Assembly: GCA_018780035.1 (NCBI GenBank)
Contig: JADMKE010000013.1
Span: 124,001 to 188,000 of the forward strand
DNA length: 64,000 nt
Direction of reading: 5' to 3'
DNA from: Candidatus Sericytochromatia bacterium
Lineage (GTDB): Bacteria > Cyanobacteriota > Sericytochromatia > UBA7694
Shown one piece after another: positions 53,264 through 61,962 of the stretch. The position numbers and the translations under genes are program-made. The first letter of the stretch is position 1. Each line of letters starts with the position of its first letter. The notes beneath the pieces were generated by a model. It was not told where the DNA came from and made no database searches. It saw nothing but the letters and a program-made list of their open reading frames with translations.

Positions 53264-54565
53264 TCAAGAAGCTGGCAATACATCCTGTGCCGGTTGATCG
53301 GGTGAGAGCAAAACTTCGCCCTCACAGATCAAGGTTAAGCGACCCATGAGAAAATCAATCGCCTTTTCAGACTCCATCTGGGCAACAATTGAATCCAATT
53401 GTTTGCTGCGCCGCATTTCAAAAAACAGGTCTTCTGGGCTCGGACCCCCAAAGGTGTCCGAAATCGCCATCATGACAGCCATCGCTTCGTCGTCTTCCAC
53501 CGCAAGCTGTTCGTTTAAGGCTATCTGGCGCAAAACCAAGGCATCTTTGAGTCGGTAGCCCATCTGTGTGAAAAGTTCTTCATGGGCTTGCCAAGCCAAC
53601 CAAGAAGCAGCAACCACATCGTCGCCATAACCCAAACGCTTGAGCACTTGGGCTTCCAAACGCTCCCATTCAGAACGCAATTCAGCTTCAATCATTTCGT
53701 TGGTTAACGCCACTTCAGCTTGATCACTGACCCACTGAACCACGGTCTTGCGCAGGGCTTTATTCCAGTCTTTTTGATTCTGAAGCAAGACATCTTCTGC
53801 GATCTGGCGATAAAGGGTCTCCATATCCGGGCACTCCCCCAAACGCTTGAGCAATTCAGCATCGGTCTGGGCATGGTCGGGCTCAAAGACCTGTAAGACC
53901 TTGCCACGATAGCTGACTTCTTGGTTGCGAACGGGCGGGTGAAAATAATCGTCGGGAGCAACGAGCTCAACCTCAAAGGCATCACCAGAAGCCTTGCCAA
54001 TCAGGGCTTGCATAAAGCCCGGATAAAACAGAGCGCCATTGACAATCATGCTCTGAGACTCACGCAGGCTGAGCGGAATCGGCTGCTGCTTGGCATCAAA
54101 ACCCACAAAGGATACATCGACAATATCTCCCCACTTGATCGGCCGAGAGACTTCATGGGGATTCGACAATTGTTGACGCAGGCGAAACATTTCGAGTTGG
54201 GCCGCTTCTTCGGTGGGCATCGCAACCGGTGGGACTTCCAATTTTAATTGACGGTAATCCGGCAAAGTCACCTCTGGCAGAAGTGAAAGACGGGAAACAA
54301 AATTTAAACCAGGGGGATCTCCAGGCTTGGGGGGAGAAATGCTAAATCGGGGGGTGCCCCAGGTCGTCACACTCTCTTTTTTGAGAAAAGCCTGAACAGC
54401 TTCTTTCATACTGGTTTGACGCACAATTTGCTTGAGTTCTTCTGGCTCCGGCTTGGGTTTAAGCCGGGTCTCAAGCTGTCTTTGTTTGATCATCAATTCG
54501 GCACTCGAAAGCTGAAAAGACACGTCTAACCAAGTATCACTGCGCTCTTTAACGGCATATTTCAT
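53264..54565 (-). CDS. Trigger-factor-like chaperone
   Basis: 433 residues. The three trigger-factor regions are visible: N-terminal ribosome-binding-like domain (1-120), FKBP-type PPIase domain (about 150-235: G-D-I-V-D-V-S-F-V-G-F, then Y-P-G-F-M-Q-A-L-I-G and F-E-V-E-L-V-A-P) and a long helical C-terminal domain (about 240-400). Sequence drift suggests it is not the housekeeping copy: the N-terminus lacks the usual ribosome-binding G-F-R-x-G-K-x-P signature. It lies between the two Ala-rich paralogues, with 35 and 14 bases on either side. It may be a dedicated chaperone for them. Confidence 0.83.
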   Translation of the reverse strand: MKYAVKERSDTWLDVSFQLSSAELMIKQRQLETRLKPKPEPEELKQIVRQTSMKEAVQAFLKKESVTTWGTPRFSISPPKPGDPPGLNFVSRLSLLPEVTLPDYRQLKLEVPPVAMPTEEAAQLEMFRLRQQLSNPHEVSRPIKWGDIVDVSFVGFDAKQQPIPLSLRESQSMIVNGALFYPGFMQALIGKASGDAFEVELVAPDDYFHPPVRNQEVSYRGKVLQVFEPDHAQTDAELLKRLGECPDMETLYRQIAEDVLLQNQKDWNKALRKTVVQWVSDQAEVALTNEMIEAELRSEWERLEAQVLKRLGYGDDVVAASWLAWQAHEELFTQMGYRLKDALVLRQIALNEQLAVEDDEAMAVMMAISDTFGGPSPEDLFFEMRRSKQLDSIVAQMESEKAIDFLMGRLTLICEGEVLLSPDQPAQDVLPAS

Positions 54566-54579
54566 ATTTCAAACCTCAC

Positions 54580-56337
54580 TTAGAACCAACTCTTGGCCCA
54601 AGCATAAGCCTGACTGGCTTTGTTGCTGACTGCCGTTGAAGCAGCGCTGGCGGCACTACTGGCTGCATTGCTGACAGCTGAAGCGGCACTGCTGGCTGCG
54701 CGGGTCACCGTTGTCGCGGCACTGCTGGCTGCACGACCTATCGCAGCACGGTTGTTATAGACCAATTTGGCAGCATCACCCGCCATCGAAACCGCTGCGC
54801 CGACTTGAGAAACCACAGGCACATTGGACGCTGCAGCAATGGAACCTGCGGCCACAATACTACTCAAACCCGCATTCACCACATTATCGCGGGTGGGGTT
54901 TTTTATGGCTTTGTTAATATCTGCAGCTGCTGCCGCAGAGTCGACTACAGCAATGGCGACATTAACGCCTGGAGCCAAGCGACCTACGGCACGACTGGCA
55001 GAAGCTGCGGCATGGGCAGCAGGGCCCGCTGCCCGTTCAGCGATGCGACCCGCGGTGGTGGTGGCTGCACCCAGTGTTCCTTTGGCCGCTTCCAAAGTAG
55101 GAGCGGCTCCACGAGCGGCATTGACGACGTCTTGAACGCCATTTGTAACCCCGCGGACATCCGCAGCGACTTGGGATTGCAAATCGGCATTGCCTGGGTC
55201 ATTTTTTAAGGCGGCAATATTCTGGCCTGTAGCTGAAAAATCACGGGTTGCCAAATTAACCGCAAAGCCAGCGACACCCGCGCCAGCAGCCACACCACCT
55301 GCCCGTTGCAAGAGAACGGCTGTGGCCTGAGAACCCTGCTTGGTATGCAGAGCACCGGCCGCGGTATTCGCCAGTTCACCAGCGGCCACCACGTCAGACC
55401 CGGTAAAATTGCCATCGGCCAGATTGGAAATATGCCGAACCGTACCAACCGCTGTGGTGGTATTCAACTTTGCCCCTGTGACATTGCCTGAAGAAGGTGC
55501 CGCCCCCTGAGGAGCAGGCGTGGGTTTCACCAATCCCTGACGCGCCTCGGGGGCTTTGTTGTACTCACCCAGGGCATTCATGCCCCGGCTCACGGTCAGT
55601 GCCGTTTTGCTGATCAAACCGCCCACAGGAACGGGCTTATCTCCATCGGCTTGGCCGCCGGGCTGTTCACCCTGAGTGGCAGGTTGAGGCGCAGTACTGG
55701 CCGTACCAGAGGCACCGGCCTGGGCTTCAGCGCCAGGCGTTGTTTCTGTGCCTTCAGACTTACTGCCTTCAGAGGCTTCACCGCCCCCTTCGGCCTCACC
55801 CGTTCCATCAGGCCCCTCGGGGCCATCGGAGCCATCTGCTTCACTTGTTTCTTCGGGGCCACCAGCATCTCCCGTCTCTTCGGGACCATCGGAACCATCT
55901 GCTTCACTTGTTTCTTCGGGGCCGTCGGGGCCATCAGACTCACTGGCCTCTTCAGGACCTTCGGCCTCACCGCCTTCAGAAACTTCTTGGGAGCCTTCGG
56001 AGCCACCTTCAGCACTCTCTACTTCGGGCATTTCACCCGTGGCATCGGCAAAATCACCATCAAGTTCTTGGCCTTCCATGCCCGTGGTTTCACCATCGAG
56101 TTCGGGCACGGAACCATCGGGCGATTCGCAGCCATCAACAGCTTTGCATACCTCTTCTTTGGAAGTGGTGGCTCCCAAAGGGGGAGGGCCGGAACCAATC
56201 TGCCCTTCAAAGGCAGAGGGATTAGAGGTAATTTTAGGGGCTTCTGGCGGAGTTGACGCAGTCGGACGGGGCCCGGTAATTGTGGGGGTAGATGCCATAA
56301 ACAGCGGACCGGTTGAACCAACACTACCTACTGACAT
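54580..56337 (-). CDS. Ala-rich protein with acidic repeat, paralogue B
   Basis: 585 residues from the ATG at 56337, with AAGGAG about 13 bases upstream. Residues about 60-215 are acidic and low-complexity, with repeats of the type Gly-Pro-Glu-Glu-Thr-Ser-Glu-Ala-Asp-Gly and Ser-Asp-Gly-Pro-Glu. From about 270 to the end it aligns with the protein at 51822 along the whole length of the Ala-rich domain. It ends W-A-K-S-W-F. No Sec signal. The N-terminus is Ser/Gly/Thr/Pro-rich. It is the first gene of a chaperone-containing operon. Function unknown. Confidence 0.8.
   Translation of the reverse strand: MSVGSVGSTGPLFMASTPTITGPRPTASTPPEAPKITSNPSAFEGQIGSGPPPLGATTSKEEVCKAVDGCESPDGSVPELDGETTGMEGQELDGDFADATGEMPEVESAEGGSEGSQEVSEGGEAEGPEEASESDGPDGPEETSEADGSDGPEETGDAGGPEETSEADGSDGPEGPDGTGEAEGGGEASEGSKSEGTETTPGAEAQAGASGTASTAPQPATQGEQPGGQADGDKPVPVGGLISKTALTVSRGMNALGEYNKAPEARQGLVKPTPAPQGAAPSSGNVTGAKLNTTTAVGTVRHISNLADGNFTGSDVVAAGELANTAAGALHTKQGSQATAVLLQRAGGVAAGAGVAGFAVNLATRDFSATGQNIAALKNDPGNADLQSQVAADVRGVTNGVQDVVNAARGAAPTLEAAKGTLGAATTTAGRIAERAAGPAAHAAASASRAVGRLAPGVNVAIAVVDSAAAAADINKAIKNPTRDNVVNAGLSSIVAAGSIAAASNVPVVSQVGAAVSMAGDAAKLVYNNRAAIGRAASSAATTVTRAASSAASAVSNAASSAASAASTAVSNKASQAYAWAKSWF
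55780..55990. repeat. Acidic coding repeat in paralogue B
   Basis: The plus strand here repeats short words such as GGGGCC and TTCGGG in an irregular 18- to 45-base pattern; the translated minus strand gives the acidic Gly/Glu/Asp/Ser repeat. A sequence such as CATCTGCTTCACTTGTTTCT occurs twice. The array is coding and likely to vary in copy number. Confidence 0.7.
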
Positions 56338-56435
56338 ACGTTCTGTTTCTCCTTTTTGATTCCCTCAAATGCATTAACGACAATTTTGTACACTATACCC
56401 ATGTCGGCAAAGTTTTAAACGATGCCCAATAAAAC

Positions 56436-57401
56436 TTATTCGATCTTCAAGAGTTTGCCCAAACGGTCAAACGAGGCTGTGAGCTGATTATAGTACTTCA
56501 TCAAGGCCTGAATATCAAAGCCAGAGCCCTCCAAAGTATCCAATTCATCGGCAAGTTCATCACAGCGGTCCACCATCTGATCATAAAGCGCCCCATACTC
56601 TGCCAAAGTGTCAGAGCTGGCCCCCCGCTCAATAGCCGCATTCATATCCTGAATTTTGGAGGTCTCTTCTTGCAGCGCTTTTTTGAGAGCAATCATCTCG
56701 CGCGACAATTTGCAAGTGTCTTCCATCAGGTTGAGATTGACCTCTAATTTCTGCAATTCGCGCTCCAGCGGTGCCAAGTCAAAGCCCTCTTGTTCCAGCA
56801 AATCCAATTGTTGGTTGATCAGCTCATAATTGCTTTCCAACTGCATGTGAATTTCTTCAAATTTATTCAAATTGATCGGCACCAAAGTGGGTTTGATTCC
56901 CTGCATACGCTCAAACGATTCTTTGATCTGGTTGTGGATCAGAGCCTGGGTTTCGGCATAAAGAGTTTTGCCCTTGGATTGAGAAGGCTGCTCCAGACGC
57001 TTGACCCGTTGCAAAGAGAGCCCTTTGTCTTTATTGCTATTGCGAATGGCCTGGGTGGACTGTTTTTCGAGATGGGCCAGGAGCTTTTTGGCCTGTTTGT
57101 GATCGGGCTCTAAACGCAAAACCTCTTGTAGGTGGCGGGCCGCCATCTTGTACTCGCGAAAGATCAGAGAAATATAACCCAATTTGAGGTGGGGACGGGG
57201 GTCGCGGCGATTGCTTTCAATCGCGTGGCCAAAACAGATCGCGGCCTTTTTAACCTGTTCGCGATCCTGAAATTGGGTGGCTTTACTGCGATTAAGGTAT
57301 TCAGTCCCCATACGATAAAGTTTGTCAAAACGGCGCTGACGCTCATCTTGTAATGGCTGGGTGCCTTTTTTTGAAAATTTTGAAAGCGCAGAGAAATCCA
57401 T
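56436..57401 (-). CDS. TPR and coiled-coil protein
   Basis: 321 residues from the ATG at 57401; a TTG at 57428 would add nine. A short TPR-like region lies at about 30-110 (A-I-C-F-G-H-A-I-E-S-N-R-R-D-P-R-P-H-L-K-L-G). Residues about 170-320 are long coiled coil (L-L-E-Q-E-G-F-D-L-A-P-L-E-R-E-L-Q-K-L and D-E-L-A-D-E-L-D-T-L-E-G). The two G-F-D segments look like a repeated unit. It has no signal or membrane helix and may be a cytoplasmic scaffold. It lies 98 bases before paralogue B in the same orientation. Confidence 0.8.
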   Translation of the reverse strand: MDFSALSKFSKKGTQPLQDERQRRFDKLYRMGTEYLNRSKATQFQDREQVKKAAICFGHAIESNRRDPRPHLKLGYISLIFREYKMAARHLQEVLRLEPDHKQAKKLLAHLEKQSTQAIRNSNKDKGLSLQRVKRLEQPSQSKGKTLYAETQALIHNQIKESFERMQGIKPTLVPINLNKFEEIHMQLESNYELINQQLDLLEQEGFDLAPLERELQKLEVNLNLMEDTCKLSREMIALKKALQEETSKIQDMNAAIERGASSDTLAEYGALYDQMVDRCDELADELDTLEGSGFDIQALMKYYNQLTASFDRLGKLLKIE

Positions 57402-57588
57402 AAAAGTCCAAGTTCCCCCAAGAAACAAAATATAAAGCTGAGGTTAAATTCAGCCGAAATTTCTGTTATTTTCTTTTCAGCAGTGGTTTTTTCTGAGTTT
57501 TAAGCTCTTTTATGATAACATATTCAGGTCTTTTTCTGGCCTGTGAAAACGCTTTTACAGAAACGGGGCTGGCTGTTAAGATAGAATT

Positions 57589-58791
57589 ATGCAAAATCTC
57601 CGGCCACTGTCTCAATCACTTTCACAAAGTTCTCAACTTGCTGCCACCACAGCCAATCCGCCTGCTGCTCACCCACAAACCCCATCATTACAAAGTCCAC
57701 AACAGCTTTTTCAAGCAGATCAGCTCCACCCCCTGAGCATCTCCATCAGCCCACAGCCCATCAGCAACAACACATACACCACATTTTCTTCCCAGCAGGG
57801 CAAAAAACTGGAAATACCTTTGTATACCACCTATGGAACCCCTGAGCATTTCACTGTGCGCGGAAGAGTCATTGAAGCTGAGGCCTCAACACCCAACTCT
57901 GAGGACAATTGGTTGGACAATTTGCGCCGGACAGCCCACCAATTACATGCCGAAGACAAAGAACATCTGTGGGTAGATGTAAACGTGATGGGAAAAACCT
58001 ACCGAACGCAAACCGATCGTGAAGGTTTTTTTGAATTACAATTGCGGGCTCCTGGACCGGTTAAACCAGGTTATTACCCGGTTCAAGCCCAGCTTGAGCC
58101 AGGTCAGAAACACTATTATGCTCCCCCCGCCCAAGGCCGAATCGTGATTCAAAATCCACACGAAAAAAGCATGGGTGTGGTCTCAGATATTGATGATACG
58201 ATCCAGGTTTCAAACGTGACCCAAAAATCGCAAATGGTCAAAACATTTTTGCTAAAAAATCCGTATAGTCAACAAGCCGTGCCGGGTATGGCAGAATTTC
58301 TCACAGCCCTGGATCAACATGCCGATGGTGAGATTGATGGCGACGTCAATTATGTCTCAGGCAGCCCCCTGAATATTGCGCCGCGCCTGGAGACCTTTTT
58401 GACCCTTCATGGCTTTCCCCAAGGTCCACTCGATCTCAAGTACCTCGGACTGTCTTCCAAAAGTGATAGTCCCACAGAACAATTGAATTATAAACTTGGC
58501 AAAATCCGCACTTTATTTGAAACCTACCCCAATCGCAACTTTGTTCTGGTCGGAGACAGTGGCGAAAAAGATCCCGAAGTCTACCGCCAAATTGCCCTGG
58601 AGTTTCCGGGACGGGTACAGGCTATCTATATCCACAATGTGACCTGTTCGGATCCCCATTCGCAGCGTTTTCAAGGCATGGTGGCTTTTGATACCGCAGA
58701 TCAGGCGGGCGCAGATGCCCTGGCCCGTGGCCTGATCTCAGCCCAACAAGAAGCGAGCATTCAAAACGCGGTTCGACATCCCCAGAATTGA
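57589..58791 (+). CDS. App1-like (DUF2183) phosphatase domain protein
   Basis: 400 residues. Residues 1-75 are Ser/Gln/Pro-rich. Residues about 80-190 are an Ig-like beta domain. The catalytic domain (about 195-375) has the HAD-type D-x-D-x-T motif Asp200-Ile-Asp202-Asp-Thr204, then V-S-G-S-P near residue 260, a Lys in K-L-G-K near residue 303, and L-V-G-D-S-G-E-K-D-P near residue 318. These match yeast App1 phosphatidate phosphatase domain. It would dephosphorylate a lipid or other phosphate. There is no Sec signal. Its own promoter must lie in the 187-base spacer shared with the TPR/coiled-coil gene. Confidence 0.87.
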   Translation: MQNLRPLSQSLSQSSQLAATTANPPAAHPQTPSLQSPQQLFQADQLHPLSISISPQPISNNTYTTFSSQQGKKLEIPLYTTYGTPEHFTVRGRVIEAEASTPNSEDNWLDNLRRTAHQLHAEDKEHLWVDVNVMGKTYRTQTDREGFFELQLRAPGPVKPGYYPVQAQLEPGQKHYYAPPAQGRIVIQNPHEKSMGVVSDIDDTIQVSNVTQKSQMVKTFLLKNPYSQQAVPGMAEFLTALDQHADGEIDGDVNYVSGSPLNIAPRLETFLTLHGFPQGPLDLKYLGLSSKSDSPTEQLNYKLGKIRTLFETYPNRNFVLVGDSGEKDPEVYRQIALEFPGRVQAIYIHNVTCSDPHSQRFQGMVAFDTADQAGADALARGLISAQQEASIQNAVRHPQN

Positions 58792-58852
58792 AAACTTAAA
58801 TTTGACCTATCGGGCTTGACCTCTTCTCTCCAATCGTTTACAATCAGGGTTA

Positions 58853-58969
58853 ATCTCATTTAGACCGGCTGAGGGACTGGCCCTTTGACGCCGGGGCAAC
58901 CTTTAGAGTTAACCCCTCTGAAAAGGTGCCAACTCCTGCAGATGCCTCAGCCGCATCTGAAAAATGAGC
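58853..58969 (+). ncRNA. SAM-I (S-box) riboswitch
   Basis: The aptamer has the conserved GAGGGACTGGCCC and CCGGGGCAACC segments and the AAGGTGCCAACTCCTGCAG strand. P1 is formed by CTCATTT (58855-58861) and AAATGAG (58962-58968). It binds S-adenosylmethionine and usually switches off the gene downstream. The downstream genes are metX and a metB-type gene, which fits. Confidence 0.93.
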
Positions 58970-59005
58970 GATCAGTCAGCCATTCTGGATGGAACTGGTC
59001 TGCAT

Positions 59006-59050
59006 CCCTGTCGTGTCTGCAGGGTTTCCAAGTGAGTAACGCACTTGGAG
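59006..59050 (+). promoter_or_regulatory. Expression platform of the SAM riboswitch
   Basis: CCCTG (59006-59010) can pair with CAGGG (59020-59024), and CCAAGTG (59028-59034) with CACTTGG (59042-59048). The second stem covers the GG of the GGAG ribosome site (59047-59050) of metX. No strong T-run follows, so translation blocking is more likely than termination. Confidence 0.5.
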
Positions 59051-59062
59051 TATGTTTAATTT

Positions 59063-60082
59063 ATGTCGCGGACCCTTTTCTTTGCAGACACCCCGCCCCA
59101 ACTCGATTTCCCCCCTTTATACAGCGGTATTTTAGATTTACCTGCACCGTTTTTGCTCGATTCAGGCCAAGTATTGCTCCGGCCCCGTTTGGCTTGGCGG
59201 CGTCTGGGACAGCCCCATTTGCCTGCTGTGGTGATCTTGGGCGGGATCTCTGCCGGGCGTTATGCCTGGCGGGCAGAGCCAGATCCCAGTGAGGGCTGGT
59301 GGCAAGAGCAAATCGGTCCCACTCGGCCCCTGAACCCCGAACAATTCCAATTGATCAGCGTGGATTTTTTGGGCAGCACAGGCAGCAGCAGTGGTCCCCA
59401 CAACAGTCGCCAGTCAGGCTCGGATTTTCCGGCGATCAGCACCCGCGATCAAGCACGTGCCTTGGCCGCATTGCTCGAGAACCTGGGTTTGAATCAATTG
59501 GAGAGCATGATTGGGGCCTCTTATGGCGGCATGGTGACCCTGGCCTTTGCCCAGCACTTCCCCCATTTGCTCAAACGCGCCCTGGTGATCTGTGCTGCTG
59601 AGAGCCCATGCCCACTGGCAACAGGTTGGCGCCATATTCAGCGCGAAATACTCCAAATGGCATTGGCCCAGGGCGAGCCTGAAAAAGGCCTCAAATTGGC
59701 ACGGGCCTTGGCTGTGACCACCTATCGTTCAGAACAGGAATTTGCAAACCGTTTTGCGCCTGGCCTGGGCCCTGATGGCTGCTTGCCCTATTTAAATTAC
59801 CAGGGAGAGAGCTTCTCACAACGTTTTGACCCCTATAGTTATCTCTGCCTGAGCACGTCCATCGACACCCATCAGGTTGAACCCGAGAGCATTTCCATCC
59901 CTGTCGATCTGCTGGGTTTTAATTCGGACCAACTGGTACCTGTGAGCCAACTGCAAAAATTGCAAAAAAAACTAAAACAAACTGGCTTTTTACAACTGAT
60001 TGAAAGTATTTACGGTCACGATGCCTTTCTCAAAGAGACTGCCGAAGTCGCTGAAATTCTCAAACAACATTTGGAGCAATAA
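59063..60082 (+). CDS. metX: Homoserine O-acyltransferase, MetX family
   Basis: 339 residues. Alpha/beta hydrolase fold: L-G-G-I-S-A-G near residue 60, nucleophile Ser153 in G-A-S-Y-G-G-M, Asp in F-N-S-D-Q-L and His in Y-G-H-D-A-F. MetX activates homoserine (with acetyl-CoA or succinyl-CoA) for methionine synthesis. The elbow G-A-S-Y-G-G-M differs from the G-G-S-M-G-G-M common in acetyltransferases, so the acyl donor is uncertain. The SAM-I riboswitch lies upstream and the metB-type gene begins two bases after the stop. Confidence 0.9.
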   Translation: MSRTLFFADTPPQLDFPPLYSGILDLPAPFLLDSGQVLLRPRLAWRRLGQPHLPAVVILGGISAGRYAWRAEPDPSEGWWQEQIGPTRPLNPEQFQLISVDFLGSTGSSSGPHNSRQSGSDFPAISTRDQARALAALLENLGLNQLESMIGASYGGMVTLAFAQHFPHLLKRALVICAAESPCPLATGWRHIQREILQMALAQGEPEKGLKLARALAVTTYRSEQEFANRFAPGLGPDGCLPYLNYQGESFSQRFDPYSYLCLSTSIDTHQVEPESISIPVDLLGFNSDQLVPVSQLQKLQKKLKQTGFLQLIESIYGHDAFLKETAEVAEILKQHLEQ

Positions 60083-60084
60083 CC

Positions 60085-61281
60085 ATGACAAAGATATCCC
60101 CCCTCACTCTCACCGCCCGCGCAGGCATCAACAGTGACAGCCAACACGGGGCCGTGATGCCCCCGATCCAACTCAGCTCGAATTTTTCCTTTGCTGGCCT
60201 GCACCAAAAGCGCCAATATGACTATACCCGCTCAGGCAATCCGACCCGCGATCAATTGGCCGAGGCCTTGGCCGAATTAGAAGGGGGCAGCCACTGTGTG
60301 GTCACCTCCACCGGCATGTCTGCCGTAACCCTGATTCTGCAATTGCTGGAACCCCAAGACCTGATTCTGGCCCCCGATGACTGTTATGGCGGCTGTCAGC
60401 GCTTGCTCAAAGCCAAAGCAGCTCAGGGCCATTTTCAATTAAAAATGGCCCGTTTTTCAGAGACCGACACCCTGGTCGCCCAGATTTTGGCCGATCGGCC
60501 CCGTCTGGTCTGGATTGAGACCCCCAGCAACCCGCTTTTGCGCCTGACGGATATTCAAACTGTGGCCGCAGCCGCTCACCAAGTGGGCGCGCTGGTGGTG
60601 GCCGACAATACCTTTCTCACCCCCCTGCAACAACAACCTTTGCTTTTGGGCGCAGACATTGTGATGCATTCCACGACCAAATACCTCAATGGCCACAGCG
60701 ATGTGGTCGGTGGCGCCGTGATCAGCAAGACCCCCGAACTGGGGGAAAAATTGGCCTGGTGGGGCAATTGTTTGGGCATAACCGGTGCTCCCTTTGATGC
60801 CTGGCTGACCTTGAGAGGCCTACGCACCCTGCCTTTGCGCATGCAACAACACGGTGAAAGCGCCTTACAAATCGCCGCATTTTTGGCAACCCACCCCAAT
60901 GTCGAACAGGTCTATTATCCAGGTTTGGCCGAACATCCCCAACACAGTCTGGCCCAGCGCCAGCAAAGTGGCTTTGGCGGCGTGCTCAGCTTTGAACTCA
61001 GACCGGATGTGGATTTGGCGCGTTTTGTCGAAAATTTGCAGCTCTTTACCTTGGCAGAGTCGCTGGGGGGAGTCGAAAGCCTGATCGCCCACCCTGCCAG
61101 CATGACCCACGCCTCGATGCCAGCCGAGGCCCAGGTACAGGCAGGTATTGGCCCACATTTATTGCGCCTCTCAGTGGGAATCGAAGCCTGTGAAGATCTG
61201 CTCGCAGATCTCTCATCGGCATTGGCTGTATCACTGACCCCCAAAGAACATCCACTTTTGCCTATTTTGACAAGTATTTGA
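60085..61281 (+). CDS. metB: Cystathionine gamma-synthase / O-acylhomoserine sulfhydrylase-type PLP enzyme
   Basis: 398 residues, AGCAATAACC ribosome site weak but the ATG is two bases after metX. The Cys/Met-metabolism PLP family is clear: Y-D-Y-T-R-S-G-N-P-T-R near residue 48, the PLP-binding Lys199 in S-T-T-K-Y-L-N-G-H-S-D and the C-terminal S-L-G-G-V-E-S-L-I-A-H-P. It converts the O-acylhomoserine made by MetX into cystathionine (with Cys) or homocysteine (with sulfide). Sequence alone does not separate the two reactions. It shares the riboswitch control with metX. Confidence 0.92.
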   Translation: MTKISPLTLTARAGINSDSQHGAVMPPIQLSSNFSFAGLHQKRQYDYTRSGNPTRDQLAEALAELEGGSHCVVTSTGMSAVTLILQLLEPQDLILAPDDCYGGCQRLLKAKAAQGHFQLKMARFSETDTLVAQILADRPRLVWIETPSNPLLRLTDIQTVAAAAHQVGALVVADNTFLTPLQQQPLLLGADIVMHSTTKYLNGHSDVVGGAVISKTPELGEKLAWWGNCLGITGAPFDAWLTLRGLRTLPLRMQQHGESALQIAAFLATHPNVEQVYYPGLAEHPQHSLAQRQQSGFGGVLSFELRPDVDLARFVENLQLFTLAESLGGVESLIAHPASMTHASMPAEAQVQAGIGPHLLRLSVGIEACEDLLADLSSALAVSLTPKEHPLLPILTSI

Positions 61282-61346
61282 CAGAAAAACGAAGCCCCAG
61301 TAATCTGAAGTGAAATCTGTATGAAATATCACAAAAGGAAAGTAAA

Positions 61347-61844
61347 ATGATTCAACATAAAATCCTGAAAATGGGTCTGGGTATTTTGTTGGGAATGGGC
61401 CTGTTTGTCTCTCCAGTTCAAGCAGCATGGATGACGCATCCTGAAGCCAATGTCAAAATTGACATTCCCGATAGCTGGAAAAAAGATGTTAATGGCAATA
61501 TGCTGACCGTTGGGCCTTCCGACGACAGTTTGGCTGTGATGTTTTGGGTGGTCGAAGGCAGTGATCTCGAAGCCATCATGAGTGGGTTTGACTCCGAATT
61601 AAAAAACATCATGCAAGACATTCAATATGCAAGCCAAGAGCCTCAAGAAGTTGAAGTCAACGGTTTTAAAGCCTATTATATGCAAGGCACTGGTACTGTG
61701 GATGGTGCAGCCGCAGACTTTGAGGTATCAATTTTGATTGCAGCTAAACCGCTGGTGGTCTTCTCTATGGCCAAAGATGGTGCGCTCAGCACCCATTCTT
61801 CTGATATTTCAGCTTTGGTCAACAGCATTCAAGCAGCAGAATAA
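61347..61844 (+). CDS. Small secreted protein
   Basis: 165 residues; AAAGGAAAG lies upstream of the ATG. Signal peptide at 1-27, cleaved after Val-Gln-Ala. The mature part has an alpha/beta pattern (P-D-S-W-K-K-D, then a strand and L-A-V-M-F-W-V-V-E) like the PsbP/DUF1795-like fold of periplasmic proteins. No Cys. The role is unknown. It is monocistronic, with a terminator 27 bases after the stop. Confidence 0.83.
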   Translation: MIQHKILKMGLGILLGMGLFVSPVQAAWMTHPEANVKIDIPDSWKKDVNGNMLTVGPSDDSLAVMFWVVEGSDLEAIMSGFDSELKNIMQDIQYASQEPQEVEVNGFKAYYMQGTGTVDGAAADFEVSILIAAKPLVVFSMAKDGALSTHSSDISALVNSIQAAE

Positions 61845-61870
61845 ATTCTGTTGTATTTTTGAACCCCATT

Positions 61871-61905
61871 GCCCCCGAGTGAAAACTGGGGGGCTTTGTT
61901 TTGGC
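61871..61905 (+). terminator. Intrinsic terminator
   Basis: GCCCCC pairs with GGGGGC around a 10-base A-rich centre that can add A-G/C-T pairs, followed by TTTGTTTTGGCTTT. The T-run is broken by G, so strength is moderate. Confidence 0.75.
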
Positions 61906-61962
61906 TTTGCAACCTCTGCCCTTTCTGGCTCTGACTGTGTTATATTAAAAATAATGTCCTAA

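Noticed and set aside
55651-56359. Three long plus-strand frames opposite paralogue B
   Set aside because: They are antisense of the acidic repeat, which removes stop codons by composition; no ribosome site or domain is found.
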